Position numbers and translations under genes: made by a program. A model generated the notes under the pieces. The model worked only from the letters and a program-made list of their open reading frames with translations, had not been told where the DNA came from and ran no database searches. A DNA stretch of 64,000 nucleotides, taken from the NCBI GenBank assembly GCA_006384855.1, contig VCJN01002955.1, positions 472,501-536,500 on the forward strand, in the 5' to 3' direction. This DNA comes from Tetraselmis striata. Taxonomy: Eukaryota; Chlorophyta; Chlorodendrophyceae; Chlorodendrales; Chlorodendraceae. Position 1 is the stretch's first letter; each line of letters starts with the position of its first letter. Of this stretch, positions 7,301 through 16,287 are shown one piece after another.

Positions 7301-9072
7301 CCGAGACCGATGAGTCGAACGGTACCGTCACAGTTCACGATACCGATACCAAAAGAGTCTCAATATCGTGCGGGAGTGGGCGGGTGTTTTACAGGGGCTC
7401 GTGTGTAGATGTAGACACAGATTGCGGAGCCGACATGTCCCCCGTTTCAAACGGCACGCAAGTCGTGAACGCGGACGGGCAGTGTATCCTTCGATGTAAC
7501 CGGGGGTTCTCTCTCGATACATCCGGGGAATGCTCTTCGGACGTATCGACTGGAACGTCCGATCCGACTCTACCTTCGGACGATTCATCCGATTCTTCTG
7601 ATTCTGCTGCGAGGTCGGGGTGCGCGGTCCCGACGTTGTTGAATACCGGCACGTTGGTGGATTACACAAAACTTGATATCGGGGAAGAATGGTACGTGAC
7701 CGAGGCCCCCATCAAGTACGATGAAGAGGAGTCGTGCAAGGCAGAATATCCGGGAAATTGTGACCCGTGTTTCGTGAAAGATGCCGACACAGTCGACCAC
7801 TGTGCGGATATATGCACCAACACGGACGAGTGCAGAGCTTTCACGTTTTACACCAAGGGAGGCTACCTTGAAACCGACAAGAACTGCAAACTCATGGCGG
7901 GGGAAGAAAACCGAAGTACAGCGCCCTACACCACCGACGAGAAAAGGTTCCAGTCGTACGTTCGCCAGGACTCGGGCGTGAGTTACCTCCACGACGGAAC
8001 CCCGGTTCCATCGTCGGGGAGTGGTACATCGGGATGCGCAGATCCCACGTTATCGGAGACCGGTACACTCAACACGTATACGAAACTCGATATCGGGGAC
8101 GACCTTTACGTGACCGAAGCCCCCATCAACTACGCGGACGAGGCTTCGTGCCAGGGAGATCTAGGCGGGTGTGATCCGTGTTTCGTGAAAGAGGCCGACA
8201 CAGTCGTTGACTGCGCGGACATATGCACCAACACGGACAGGTGCAACGCTTTCACGTTCTACACCGAGGGAGGCTACCTGGAAACGGGCAGAAACTGCAA
8301 ACTCATGGCGGGCGAAACGGGAGGTGTCGCGACCTATGCCAAAGACGACAAAAAGTTCCAGTCGTACGTTCGCCAGGGAGCCGGCGTGAGGTACCTCCAG
8401 GGCGGGACCTCGTCGCAACCCCAGGATTCCCAACAACAGGTTGAACAACCTGTGAGGAGTAGAGAAATAGACGACGAGTGCTTTAACGCGAACTGGCCGA
8501 GTGTGGCCAACGGAAAATACGTTAACGCGCAGTATCAGAAGTGTACTCTGAAATGTGACCCGGGGTACGAAAAGATGGGGGCGAACTGCGTTACGTCTCA
8601 GGACGTGTACTACGAAAACCTTACGGCGGACCAGAAAAACTTGTACCCCTCTGGTGTGGACGCGTGGACCGGGTGCGAGTGGGTTATGAACAATAAGGAA
8701 GGGCACGCGGACACGTACAGATCATATTGCGATTCACGCACCAGAACGAGCGAATTCTCCACGGCGCACATAAACTGCGCGTGGCACGCGGACATAATGA
8801 ACGCGGAGTTCGAGAACCCGGATTGTAACTCCGTTTACGATAACCCCATAAAGACTCCGCTGAACCGATGGAAATCATTCGAAAAGGAACACGGTGTCCC
8901 AGTGGGGGCGACGTACTCGACGGGACAAAAAGAGTGGGTTCCAGAACAGGAGACCGGGACGCTGTTCCAGTTGAAGAGCGGGCAGTTCGAGTTCGTGGAC
9001 ACTGGGCGGGTTGACTCCTTCAGGTACGGTCCGTCGGGACAACCCAGCGGCGGAGGCCTGCTAGCAGGATAA
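4345..9072 (+). CDS. Large membrane-anchored Cys-rich PAN/apple-like protein
   Basis: A 1575-residue protein. ATG 4345 opens a hydrophobic signal-anchor (about residues 1-23) followed by RQKRLR, so most of the chain would face the lumen or virion exterior. From about residue 150 there are many short Cys-rich units of the form C-x-G-Y ... C-V-P, like EGF-related knots, alternating with beta-sandwich-like segments. PAN/apple-like modules are seen near residues 275-330 and as a clear tandem pair at about 1091-1350 (DNA 7618-8400), sharing the words TKLDIG, CADICTNT, AFTFYT, GGYLET and CKLMAGE. A Ser/Asp-rich linker (7555-7615) precedes the pair. PAN domains bind proteins or glycans, so a host-attachment or surface role is inferred. 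Codons upstream of 4345 remain open but have no supporting features. Confidence 0.8.
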   Translation: MWLAALLSVALMVLLFLSIASLNRQKRLREPFVSFPETVDLTDGSHATRAVDPTREPVTASYVIEGTSELPDRLGFQAPDPGESDGPPDIRTGGVFVDEEAGVPLGYYAPGTTSRVLLADFSFQTATNVDRGLGPDPDPDSDRDPGADACQGHWTADRRCVYDGDDCSGPGTDRVSLWKDMGATYECVAQEECKTGFWNVTGCTVAGDECEGDDPNQTHVWVKEGSDFMCEAQPICANSWYSPTANACLQPGSACEIRGEAGVVEDRDGGYRCQLTMSSVDGYRLATEEKTVATEDECYLACIAKDTGCSAYSVSGTRCYTAGSSSSYYTFSDPESRIHFTPAAKLYPSFSATEEAAGVRVTWQPFNATGFTMYRSDTPAMDPKEVIPAPGTLVPYESDQTWYFKPEYEMGGGIPSLPIRKYIQTERVVTFDPGAVVFTVEKVPGFHQKLRVVWVVSIEDDMQTQVQYPGTERNVYPHGSATLTFETVGAKTFGIYVMRGGQEVYSATKTAEVACDPDKVGRGDGTCGYLKGGLTVVRAHGMAVTVQWVLEMGEGVTASVFVGDDIVYEDIEPSGSIVEDRITEPGETEIKLVVYKGDAVVFESEPRAVTLACPTGHVFLEGVGCVEECSANPANGEWNFRDDGTCFLECETGYVPYDNVRCVPEEGASCGPGESVKFGAWKADGAGGCRLVCDGPGYFKDRDQCFELCSGTAAPRTRWSHNADNECELVCEDPAFVNRGTARGGCFEECSLSPNANSSYVNDSATGACVLVCDDGYVDYNGACVPALGRSCGHGAVANGEYLADGMGGCVLQCEQGYGIEDEDDGVCKQTCVGALPSGAEFYHNANNTCEIRCANSKHTLYNSGGELSCVLKEGEQCAAVSSGNAIADGEGGCTVQCDDGHYLHYDACVPLPAINRFDVTLDDENVQVRWDVTLPTGMDLVLLRRAVSGDRNGIDDIRHTLGSQTGDMTYRESRPGDYDLTLHIAETDESNGTVTVHDTDTKRVSISCGSGRVFYRGSCVDVDTDCGADMSPVSNGTQVVNADGQCILRCNRGFSLDTSGECSSDVSTGTSDPTLPSDDSSDSSDSAARSGCAVPTLLNTGTLVDYTKLDIGEEWYVTEAPIKYDEEESCKAEYPGNCDPCFVKDADTVDHCADICTNTDECRAFTFYTKGGYLETDKNCKLMAGEENRSTAPYTTDEKRFQSYVRQDSGVSYLHDGTPVPSSGSGTSGCADPTLSETGTLNTYTKLDIGDDLYVTEAPINYADEASCQGDLGGCDPCFVKEADTVVDCADICTNTDRCNAFTFYTEGGYLETGRNCKLMAGETGGVATYAKDDKKFQSYVRQGAGVRYLQGGTSSQPQDSQQQVEQPVRSREIDDECFNANWPSVANGKYVNAQYQKCTLKCDPGYEKMGANCVTSQDVYYENLTADQKNLYPSGVDAWTGCEWVMNNKEGHADTYRSYCDSRTRTSEFSTAHINCAWHADIMNAEFENPDCNSVYDNPIKTPLNRWKSFEKEHGVPVGATYSTGQKEWVPEQETGTLFQLKSGQFEFVDTGRVDSFRYGPSGQPSGGGLLAG

Positions 9073-9144
9073 TTTTCTGGTCGGTATTTTCGAAATTTGA
9101 ATCAATTTACATGGTGTTGGAAACCTGCGGTGCGGTGCGGTGCG

Positions 9145-9582
9145 CTAAAACATTTCGTCGAACGTCGCGTCCAGGACAATGTGGTGCCTTCCATCCCGCT
9201 TCGCGGGCGCCACGGTGACGCGGGTGAGCTTGGTCTTTCCGGCGCCGGTGAGCTCGGTGTCAAACCAGATGGACCCCAGACTTCCCGCCTTGAACCATTC
9301 CCTCCTCGGGTCAGAGGACATGATTTCGAACAGTTGGTTTGTGGCTTCGTGGAACCACGGGCGCATTTCCCCGCGTGCGCTGCCTGGGTAGCACTGGGGT
9401 TCGTGGAGACTGATGTCCACAAGATCGGCGTTGAATGCCCCCAAGAGACCTCCGTTGTCCGCGATGATCTTGTTCACGTTGTCGGCGACCCCTGTCGCGA
9501 GTTGCACCGAGGCGTTGACATCTTCCTGGGACACGCGGAAGGTATCAACAGCGCCGGTCGACCCGACGGAGATGGCCTGCAT
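9145..9582 (-). CDS. Hypothetical 145-residue protein
   Basis: The frame starts at ATG 9582 and gives a soluble mixed alpha/beta protein with no signal peptide, cysteine cluster or recognisable motif. It lies 3' of the large PAN-like gene on the opposite strand. Upstream (9583-9838) is an A/T-rich spacer with repeated ttgatt and gccacgt words that likely holds its promoter. Coding is supported by the start-to-stop fit between neighbours; function is unknown. Confidence 0.6.
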   Translation of the reverse strand: MQAISVGSTGAVDTFRVSQEDVNASVQLATGVADNVNKIIADNGGLLGAFNADLVDISLHEPQCYPGSARGEMRPWFHEATNQLFEIMSSDPRREWFKAGSLGSIWFDTELTGAGKTKLTRVTVAPAKRDGRHHIVLDATFDEMF

Positions 9583-9838
9583 GTTTGAAGAGGTAGACGT
9601 TGTGGAGTGAAGGAAAGGTGAAATGTGCTGGATGGCGGCGGCGACCGCATGTATTTATGTTGATTGCGTTCATTTTCATTGATTTGTGTTGATTCGATTT
9701 GATTTCATTTGATTCGCCGCGTACAGTAACATGCCACGTAACATGCCACGTGGCAAAACGCTCACCGCGTGAAGTTCGCACACTTCCATTCACGCGTGCT
9801 GCGCGAAGATCACTTTTCGGATCATACGGTTACCCAAA
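9583..9838. other. A/T-rich spacer, probable promoter of the 9582 gene
   Basis: This 256-bp spacer contains repeated ttgatt-type words (9660-9716) and a doubled acatgccacgt (9729-9751). No gene is visible. It would carry the promoter of the leftward gene at 9582 and the 3' end of the lipase gene. Confidence 0.4.
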
Positions 9839-10768
9839 TTACGACCCTCTGGGTGTTGCGTTAGTTTTGGGAACGACTGTAAAAAAGTAAGCAGCGGTTT
9901 CAACAAGCGTTGCGTAGACGGCTTCAACGCTGGCGCGCCACCAGGGCTTTAGGTCCCTCGGGGATGCGTCGGATGCGTCATCCGGGTTGTCGCCATCGCT
10001 GTCGTCTGCCACGCAGTCGATGTAGCGCGCGATGTCGTGGTCCCGCAAACACAAGAGGTTGGGAAGGTTGACGACGTTGGTCCACGGGTCCCCGTCGTCC
10101 GCCCGCACGCGTTTCCCGTTGACGAACCACACGCGCCTCCCGGCGTGCTGCCACCGGGCGCGCGTGGGGACGCTGGCGACCGGGTCGTACCCCACGACAA
10201 AGCGGCGAAGATCCAACACCTCATCCACGCGCGCCACGAACGCCGAGTTGCCGACCCGCGGGCACCCGAACACGTAGCACCGGCAGCGCTCCTCGGCCGC
10301 CTCGTCCTTTACCATCGCGGCGCAAAGGGTGGCGACGCCGCCGCCCAGCGAGTGCCCCGTGACGACGGTTCGCGACCTGTCGGGGTGTGCGCAGCGATAC
10401 CGTTTGACGGCGTCGACCGCGGCGCGGTACTGCGAGAAGAAGCCCGCGTGCACGCGCGCACCGGGGTCGGTGTCCTGCATGAACGGCAGTGCCTTCTTGA
10501 TGACGGCGGCGTTGACCAGAGCGTCACGCCAGCTGTCGGTACCGCGGAACGCGACAAAAACCGTGCGATCGCGTTCGCGGTACGCAAACACAACCTGGAC
10601 GTCGCTGTCGTCGCACCCGAAGCGTTGCCAGTCGGTAAGCGCGCGGTGGACGGCGGGCCACCGCGAGGCGCGTTCGCACCGGGGGCGGAACGCGGACGGC
10701 GTGAGGCGGTCCTTGTCGTACGCGTACGCGCATAGGAACGCGCACGTGAGCGCCGTGGAGGCCGCCAT
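9839..10768 (-). CDS. Class 3 lipase (alpha/beta hydrolase)
   Basis: A 309-residue protein of the fungal-type lipase (class 3) family, which hydrolyses acylglycerols. The nucleophile elbow is GHSLGGG with Ser at residue 140, preceded by the strand VFVAFRGTDSW that supplies the oxyanion region. The catalytic Asp is probably in VVGYDPVASVP and the His in CLRDHDIARYI, in the usual order. The N-terminus (residues 1-16) is hydrophobic and may be a signal peptide or anchor. It heads a run of leftward genes with membrane proteins at 10805 and 11247. A role in lysing or remodelling host membranes is inferred. Confidence 0.88.
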   Translation of the reverse strand: MAASTALTCAFLCAYAYDKDRLTPSAFRPRCERASRWPAVHRALTDWQRFGCDDSDVQVVFAYRERDRTVFVAFRGTDSWRDALVNAAVIKKALPFMQDTDPGARVHAGFFSQYRAAVDAVKRYRCAHPDRSRTVVTGHSLGGGVATLCAAMVKDEAAEERCRCYVFGCPRVGNSAFVARVDEVLDLRRFVVGYDPVASVPTRARWQHAGRRVWFVNGKRVRADDGDPWTNVVNLPNLLCLRDHDIARYIDCVADDSDGDNPDDASDASPRDLKPWWRASVEAVYATLVETAAYFFTVVPKTNATPRGS

Positions 10769-10804
10769 AGCGTTTTTGAGAACGAAGATTTTACGTATAA
10801 GATT

Positions 10805-11179
10805 TTATCGCACGATCACAAGCGCTTGCCCGGTAGCGGCCATGCAGTGAAAAAGCATGTGCACCGGTGTCCACATCGGGTTATCGAAGGAGTGCAATCG
10901 GTCGGAAAGGAAATACAGGCACCCCATGAACAACCATATCAGCCACGACAGGGCCATCTCGGGAATCTTCCACGCGCCGTAGGCGGTGTATATCAAGAAA
11001 CCTGAGGTTGCCACGACCTTATCGATTATCATATGGGTTTCGGACGGTTGGTTCCAATACAGAATGCTCACGATTCCGCACACCCACGAAACGCTTCCTA
11101 AGGCGTACTGTTTCAGGCCGAATGCGAAGATACCGACGAGAACGAACAAGTAGCTACTGAGAACCAGCTCGGGGTACAT
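10805..11179 (-). CDS. Small multi-pass membrane protein (124 aa)
   Basis: About four hydrophobic segments cover most of the chain (roughly residues 6-24, 27-42, 52-67 and 74-92), with a conserved-looking YWNQP ... IIDKVVA word between the second and third. The word IDKVVA recurs in the next gene upstream (11247-11885), which suggests a distant relationship. No enzyme motif is seen. It is probably a viral membrane protein. It is 36 bp from the lipase start and on the same strand. Confidence 0.65.
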   Translation of the reverse strand: MYPELVLSSYLFVLVGIFAFGLKQYALGSVSWVCGIVSILYWNQPSETHMIIDKVVATSGFLIYTAYGAWKIPEMALSWLIWLFMGCLYFLSDRLHSFDNPMWTPVHMLFHCMAATGQALVIVR

Positions 11180-11246
11180 TTGTTTAAAAGGAATGTGTGA
11201 ATAAAAAACAATGTGTCGGGAAGAAAAGGGGTGCCCGGCGCCTAAT

Positions 11247-11885
11247 TTACCTGGCGTCGCCGAAGGCGTACACGTCGTTCCCGCGGGGGCGGTTCACGAG
11301 GTAGTAACGCAGAAACTCCCCGACGGACGCCAAAACGAAGGAGATGCATACTGTGGATGTGTATATGAGGGGGATAACGACAATGGCGGGGTACTGCCCC
11401 TTCGAGGAGGGTTCCCCCGCGAGAGGGTCGAAAAGCATGGGGTCGACGATTCCAGTTTTCGGGTCGGTGGTGGGAAGCATGTTCACGGGCACGGGCACAG
11501 GCACGGGAACGGTGGCGAAGGCGGTCGCGGGGAGAGCGACGTAGTTCAGCTGGTAGGTACACATGGAAATGACCGCAAGAATCAAGACGACGGGGTAAAG
11601 CAGCACCGTGGCGACGGGAATGAGGCGTTTGAAAACCACGTGATCAAAGTGCGACGCATAAGCCCACTGGTACGCGCCTGTGAGCACGAAGTCCGTGACA
11701 ACTGGAACGAACGCACCCGAAAACGTGCACATGACGACGAACAGTATTGCCACGACCTTGTCGATCAGTCGGATGGGCTGGTTGTTCGTGAAAATATAAT
11801 TCAGCTCGAACGATGCGGGCAGAAAGCATGCGAAACATAAAGCAATGACCTCGACGAGGATGAGGTCGAGCCTCAGAGGAACCAT
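11247..11885 (-). CDS. Multi-pass membrane protein (212 aa)
   Basis: ATG 11885 is preferred because the longer frame upstream runs through a TATA-like element. The protein has about five hydrophobic segments with a Pro/Val-rich loop and a hydrophilic loop between the last two. It carries RLIDKVVAILF, echoing the IDKVVA word in the 124-residue neighbour, so the two may be divergent paralogues. Function is unknown; a role in viral membrane or host membrane remodelling is a guess. Confidence 0.65.
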   Translation of the reverse strand: MVPLRLDLILVEVIALCFACFLPASFELNYIFTNNQPIRLIDKVVAILFVVMCTFSGAFVPVVTDFVLTGAYQWAYASHFDHVVFKRLIPVATVLLYPVVLILAVISMCTYQLNYVALPATAFATVPVPVPVPVNMLPTTDPKTGIVDPMLFDPLAGEPSSKGQYPAIVVIPLIYTSTVCISFVLASVGEFLRYYLVNRPRGNDVYAFGDAR

Positions 11886-11910
11886 GTTTGAAGGCGTGTG
11901 GGCGTGCGGG

Positions 11911-11920
11911 TATATATATA
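11911..11920 (-). promoter_or_regulatory. TATA-like element upstream of the 11885 gene
   Basis: Five TA steps lie 26 bp before the ATG of the leftward membrane-protein gene. If it acts as a TATA box the 5' leader would be only a few bases long. Confidence 0.45.
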
Positions 11921-12143
11921 CTGTTTGGGGCGGTGTGATTTTGTGAGTTTCAGTTTTTTGATGCGGTGGATTTCGCCGACAAGCCCGTTTCCGGGTGTGC
12001 TCACGCAAGACGTGGGTGCTTTCCTGGGGCGGTTTTTGACCTGTTCGGGTTTTCCCGCCGACGGGGGAACAGTAACCGAAACCATCAGGGTCCGCATGGC
12101 GAGCCGCAGCAAAAACTCCTTCATCCGTTCATGCATCCGTCCG

Positions 12144-13016
12144 TTATTCGCGGAACAGAAACCGTTTGAGTACTCTTGTCGCGAGGTCCGCCTCCTTGGC
12201 GTCGTCCATCAGCCGCGACACCCACCGCGTTGCGTTCGCCGAGATCTCCCTGCACCGTTTCTGGTGCCTCTCGCACCAATCGAGTTTCGTGTGCAGATTC
12301 GAGAAGTCGTCCTTCACGGGCACGTAGTGAACGTTCGGTCTCAGCAACCCCTCCATGAGCCAGGTTTCATGGCGCGGTTTCGGCATGAGCACCACCGACT
12401 TGGAGAACAGCGCCCACGCGAGGCCGGTCGCCACGTCGTTTCCTTCCACCATGACGATATACTTGCGGGTCAGCTGTTCCTCTATGGGGACCTCCGGCTT
12501 GGCGTGTTCGGTTTCCGGCGGCCTCCCCTGGACGTAGCGGGTGATTCCCACGTCGAGCGTGTTCGCCCACCGCGACACGAGTGCCAACCGACCTCGGTCG
12601 CGCGACCAGTGCCCGGTACTGACCCCGCGCCAGATAGCGCGGCCCGTCTTCTGGTTCCACGCGACGTCGTGCGATTTGACGACGGCGAGCGGTTCGTTCC
12701 AGTGGCGATCCCTGTTGAGCGGGAGGAGGACGTGGTTTCTCGAACGGCCGCCGTGGATGGGCCGACACTTCGCGAGCACGGGGTCGGCGAGAGCGGTTCG
12801 CATGTCGCCGTACGCGACCGGAAGATCGCTTTCGGAGACTCCCTGCGTTAGCATACTTCGGTCGAGGATGCGACGCATGTCTTGGGAGTAGGCGCGGGTG
12901 TTACGGCCCTCGCGCTCGTGAAGAGCGCGTATCATGGCCTTGGTGCGGTCCGATAGCGGGGACGCCGTTATCCCGTCGCGGCAGTAGTACCTCACGCGAC
13001 GAAGAGTGTCCGTCAT
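12144..13016 (-). CDS. GT90 (CAP10-like) glycosyltransferase
   Basis: A 290-residue protein resembling the CAP10/KDELC (GT90) family, which transfers sugars such as xylose or glucose from nucleotide sugars. The central part has RAIWRGVSTGHW, and the C-terminal part has KYIVMVEGNDVATGLAWALFS followed by LMP, WLMEGL and a HYVPV strand, the family's nucleotide-sugar binding stretch. It lacks a signal peptide or membrane segment, so it would act in the cytosol or virus factory. Algal and amoebal giant viruses often carry their own glycosyltransferases to decorate capsid or fibre proteins. It diverges from the small gene at 13066 with a 49-bp spacer. Confidence 0.78.
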   Translation of the reverse strand: MTDTLRRVRYYCRDGITASPLSDRTKAMIRALHEREGRNTRAYSQDMRRILDRSMLTQGVSESDLPVAYGDMRTALADPVLAKCRPIHGGRSRNHVLLPLNRDRHWNEPLAVVKSHDVAWNQKTGRAIWRGVSTGHWSRDRGRLALVSRWANTLDVGITRYVQGRPPETEHAKPEVPIEEQLTRKYIVMVEGNDVATGLAWALFSKSVVLMPKPRHETWLMEGLLRPNVHYVPVKDDFSNLHTKLDWCERHQKRCREISANATRWVSRLMDDAKEADLATRVLKRFLFRE

Positions 13017-13065
13017 TCATTCAGACGAACAAAATTTGTGACAAACAGACAAATAAGCGAACGAA

Positions 13066-13359
13066 ATGGTGAACCCTATGGCGGTCGGAGTGGTCGTGCT
13101 CGTTCTCGTCGGGGTCCTGGTGGCGCTCGCGGTTACCACGCGCAAGGAGAAGGAGAAGGACGGGTTCGCCACGGCGACGCCCGTAAAGCGTCCTGGAAAC
13201 GCTTCCACGTCCGCGTCCGCGTCCACGGGCGCGAGCACGGGCGCGAGCACGGGCGCGAACAAGGAGATGGGTTTAGATATGGAGATGCGCGAGCGCAAAA
13301 TGCGTGATATGTTCAAGAGGATTCGAGCGAGTTCGCGCGCCCGCGAAGGGAAGCAGTGA
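13066..13359 (+). CDS. Small single-pass membrane protein with Ala/Ser/Thr linker
   Basis: A 97-residue protein with an N-terminal transmembrane helix (about residues 5-23), a basic stop-transfer RKEKEK, a linker made of repeated STGA units (13213-13260), and a charged helical C-terminus rich in Met/Arg. Its 3' end overlaps the convergent metalloprotease gene by 47 bp. No family is recognised; the layout suggests a virion membrane protein. Confidence 0.6.
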   Translation: MVNPMAVGVVVLVLVGVLVALAVTTRKEKEKDGFATATPVKRPGNASTSASASTGASTGASTGANKEMGLDMEMRERKMRDMFKRIRASSRAREGKQ

Positions 13360-15889
13360 GCTGGAAGAGCGCGCGGTCCGTGGGGGTCGCGTCGTCGGCG
13401 GAGTACATGATCGTTTCGTCCGCGGAGACTTGGACATGGCGCGCGGTTTCGGGGTAGTCGTAAACGTCGTGGTACCCGAACGTGTGCCCGATCTCGTGTG
13501 TGAGGATGCGGTCGAGGAGAATCGAGTTTTGTATGTACATACCGTATTCGTAAAGGATTTGCGTGTCGGAGTAGAAAATGTCGGAGACGTGCGCCGCAGC
13601 CGAGGTCGGCATGGCCTTGATGTGGAGCGCGACGTGCCAAATTGGGTTTTCGGTCGTTCCGCAACCGCGGCCTTCGAGGACCGCCGGGTCGTTGGGTGAG
13701 AACATGGGGAATGTGAACATGTCCCTGAAAACAAGGTTCCGGGTGGACGACCAGCTACAGTTTGTAGTTTTCTGGAGCGAGCTGTGTCGTGAAAACGTCG
13801 CGGCGGTGCGCTGTAGCCGCCCCAAGTCGTGGGTCTCGTGTGCGTGGATACCCACGATGTTGACGTTGGTATCCTTCCCCGTCCAGTTTTTGCACGATGA
13901 CTCGAAAAGAACCTTGACGTACTCGACGAAATCGTCGGTCAATAAATAGTTAAACGATTCCAGGAGGTCGTTGTAAACATCCTCCGTGCTACCGCTCGCC
14001 TCTGTGGTTACGTAGTCCAGCTCGAACCCGTCAACAAGGTAAAAAACGGCGTGGTATATCAACCGCGGAATCCACCCCCCCGAATCGACACCCAGAAGGT
14101 TTCTCAGAGTCGTCGTGGCGTTTACAACCTCGCCGGAGTCCATGTCGTATATCAGGCCCAACTCGATACTGCCCGAAATAAGGTCGTGGATGTTGTCGCT
14201 GCTGGGTGTAATACCGTTTATTTCCAAGACGGTGATGATGTAGTGGAACAAATCTATTTCTTCGTCGGCTACCCCCGAGGTCTCGGAATCGTCAAGGCCG
14301 GATTCCCCGAGCGCGCGCCCTATCAAAATTTTGTCGATGTCAAGCGAGAACTGGTGGTAAACAATGCGCACGTTGAGAACGGGTTCGGCGGACGAGTCGG
14401 AGGGAAGCAGTACGTCCAGCAGGTTCCCGCCTTTAGCCATGAGGTCGTGGCTCGCGCGGTAGTGTTGCTGCAGGACGCCGTAGTTGAGGCCCGGATTGTT
14501 TTGAACGAATGTGGCGAGGAATTCGGTTTCCGACTCCGCGACGCTGAACGTGTCGTACTCCCGCCCGTCCACCAGTATCGTCATTTTTATTTCGCCGGTA
14601 AAGGTCGTTCCCATAAATTCGGCGCGCTTCACAATCAGGTCTTGCGCATTTGCCGAGTCTTCGAAATCACTGGAATTGACGATGTAAGCTTTACCCACGC
14701 GTACGGGAGTCCCGGTCTGGGTCCACGCGATGGTCAAACTTCCTACAGTCTCGTCTCGGACGGTGATTCTCCCAAGATTGAACGCTGCGCGCGAGGGAGT
14801 GGATACCATGGTACAGACATTCCTGCCGGGTGTGTCGGATAAATCGTACTCTACCGCGCCCTCCGCAGTTCTTAAGGAGTCGATGTGTGTAAGCCGTTTG
14901 GTGGTACAGCTACCGTGCACGTAATCGTCCTGTGACACGACCGGCAATGACCCGTCGAAAACGGTGTCTTCCCAGATAGAGCTCTGCTTCAGGGGCGTGT
15001 TGGCCATTGCTTGGTCGTGTTGCCACCCGTTGAAGGTGGTGTAGTAGTAGCCGTCGTCGTCGTCGAGTTCGACGTCGACCTTTACGGGTATTTCGAACCC
15101 GAACGCGTCCATCACAAGAGTTTTTCCGGCGGCGTCGAATGCGGACCCTCCCCTGATCTTGATGTTACACGTCTTTTGCGTGTTTTGGCGGACCGGGATA
15201 CCGTGAAGGGGCTCTATAACGGCGCGAAGTTCGTTGCCGGTGTACACTGTGCCGGCGTACATCGTCCCGCCTCCCCCGTCCGCGGTCCCTCCTCCGCCGC
15301 CTATGTCGCCCCCGCCGTCCGCGGTCCCTCCTCCGCCGCCTCCGTCGGTGTTGGCATTGTCGCCCCCGCCTCCGTCGGTGTTGGCATTGTCGCCCCCGCC
15401 TCCGTCAGTGGCGGCGTCGTCGCCCCCGCCTCCGTCGGTGTTGGCATTGTCGCCCCCGCCTCCGTCGGTGTTGGCATTGTCGCCCCCGCCTCCGTCAGTG
15501 GCGGCGTCGTCGCCCCCGCCTCCGTCGGTGTTGGCATTGTCGCCCCCGCCTCCGTCGGTGTTGGCATTGTCGCCCCCGCCTCCGTCGGTGTTGGCATTGT
15601 CGCCCCCGCCTCCGTCAGTGGCGGCGTCGTCGCCCACGCCGTCGGTGTTGCCATCGTCGCCCTCGCCGTCCGCGGTCCCGCCCCCGCTGCCCCCGCTGCC
15701 CCCGCTGCCCCCGCCGGTGTTTTTTGCGTCGTCGCCAGCGAGCCCTGTTTCGTAAACGCGTTTCCGCGTTTTGTCGTCCTTTCTTTCCTGTCGTTTCCTA
15801 GCTTTTAGAAGAACGGTCGCTAAAATAGCCATAAAAACTATCGTAGAAACGACGGCGATCGTTATCGCGAAGACCGACAAGGGGTTCAT
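13313..15889 (-). CDS. Membrane-anchored zinc metalloprotease (metzincin-like) with Gly/Asp repeat linker
   Basis: An 858-residue protein from ATG 15889, chosen because a transmembrane helix (residues 6-28) and basic KARKRQ follow at once. Residues about 56-216 are a repeat of 10-residue Gly-rich units alternating DNANTD and DDAATD, encoded by a 30-bp minisatellite. A beta-rich middle follows, then [11 protein letters not shown] at about residues 798-808, the HExxHxxGxxH/D zinc site of metzincins, with a downstream ETIMYS that could be the Met-turn. The enzyme would be a type II membrane protease acting outside the cytosol, perhaps digesting host surface protein at entry or exit. The substrate is unknown. 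Confidence 0.82.
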   Translation of the reverse strand: MNPLSVFAITIAVVSTIVFMAILATVLLKARKRQERKDDKTRKRVYETGLAGDDAKNTGGGSGGSGGSGGGTADGEGDDGNTDGVGDDAATDGGGGDNANTDGGGGDNANTDGGGGDNANTDGGGGDDAATDGGGGDNANTDGGGGDNANTDGGGGDDAATDGGGGDNANTDGGGGDNANTDGGGGGGTADGGGDIGGGGGTADGGGGTMYAGTVYTGNELRAVIEPLHGIPVRQNTQKTCNIKIRGGSAFDAAGKTLVMDAFGFEIPVKVDVELDDDDGYYYTTFNGWQHDQAMANTPLKQSSIWEDTVFDGSLPVVSQDDYVHGSCTTKRLTHIDSLRTAEGAVEYDLSDTPGRNVCTMVSTPSRAAFNLGRITVRDETVGSLTIAWTQTGTPVRVGKAYIVNSSDFEDSANAQDLIVKRAEFMGTTFTGEIKMTILVDGREYDTFSVAESETEFLATFVQNNPGLNYGVLQQHYRASHDLMAKGGNLLDVLLPSDSSAEPVLNVRIVYHQFSLDIDKILIGRALGESGLDDSETSGVADEEIDLFHYIITVLEINGITPSSDNIHDLISGSIELGLIYDMDSGEVVNATTTLRNLLGVDSGGWIPRLIYHAVFYLVDGFELDYVTTEASGSTEDVYNDLLESFNYLLTDDFVEYVKVLFESSCKNWTGKDTNVNIVGIHAHETHDLGRLQRTAATFSRHSSLQKTTNCSWSSTRNLVFRDMFTFPMFSPNDPAVLEGRGCGTTENPIWHVALHIKAMPTSAAAHVSDIFYSDTQILYEYGMYIQNSILLDRILTHEIGHTFGYHDVYDYPETARHVQVSADETIMYSADDATPTDRALFQLTASLRGRANSLESS
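15345..15635. repeat. 30-bp minisatellite encoding Gly/Asp linker
   Basis: About ten in-frame copies of a 30-bp unit (tcgcccccgcctccgtcrgt followed by a variable 10-mer). Two variants, ending ttggcattg or ggcggcgtcg, alternate in larger blocks, indicating recent duplication of multi-unit segments. It encodes the repeat linker of the metalloprotease. Confidence 0.9.
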
Positions 15890-16287
15890 TTTGATTTTCG
15901 AGACGGTTTTCTTCGAGAAAGGCTCAAAATCGTGTCGCGCGCAAAAGACCTTTTTGATTCGAGTGTGAACCAAAAGAACTTTGTAGAGTCGGGTGTGAAC
16001 AAAAAGAAGTTTTTGGAGTGTGAGTACATACACTCGAAAGTACTGAAAAATGCGCTGACGTGGACACCCCCGCTACCGTACGCACATGTGCGCGAACACG
16101 CTGTACTCGACGCCCGGTCCATAAATAGGCGACGCGCGTCGGTTTAGCCGCACAAAAACTCCCAAGACCCCGACCGAGCGACCGAGCGACCCACCTACCC
16201 ACCTACCGACCTACCCGCCGAACCCTTCTGCGTGGTTGCGCGTTTTACGGTGCAAGTGTCTCCGCAAGAAGTACTCCCTGTACCGAA
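15890..16287. other. Divergent promoter region with tetranucleotide-rich leader
   Basis: This 398-bp spacer separates the leftward metalloprotease gene from the rightward RING gene. It includes a doubled motif resembling gtgtgaac-aaaa (15960-16010), a TATA-like ataaatag at 16121-16128, and a C-rich leader of gaccgag and acctacc repeats (16168-16220). I see no gene in it. Confidence 0.5.
16121..16128 (+). promoter_or_regulatory. TATA-like element upstream of the 16288 RING gene
   Basis: The word ataaatag stands in GC-rich DNA 160 bp before the ATG. A start site about 30 bp downstream would place the C-rich repeat tract in the 5' leader. Confidence 0.4.

Noticed and set aside
15345..15635. Possible CRISPR array
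   Set aside because: The units are contiguous in-frame coding repeats without unique spacers.
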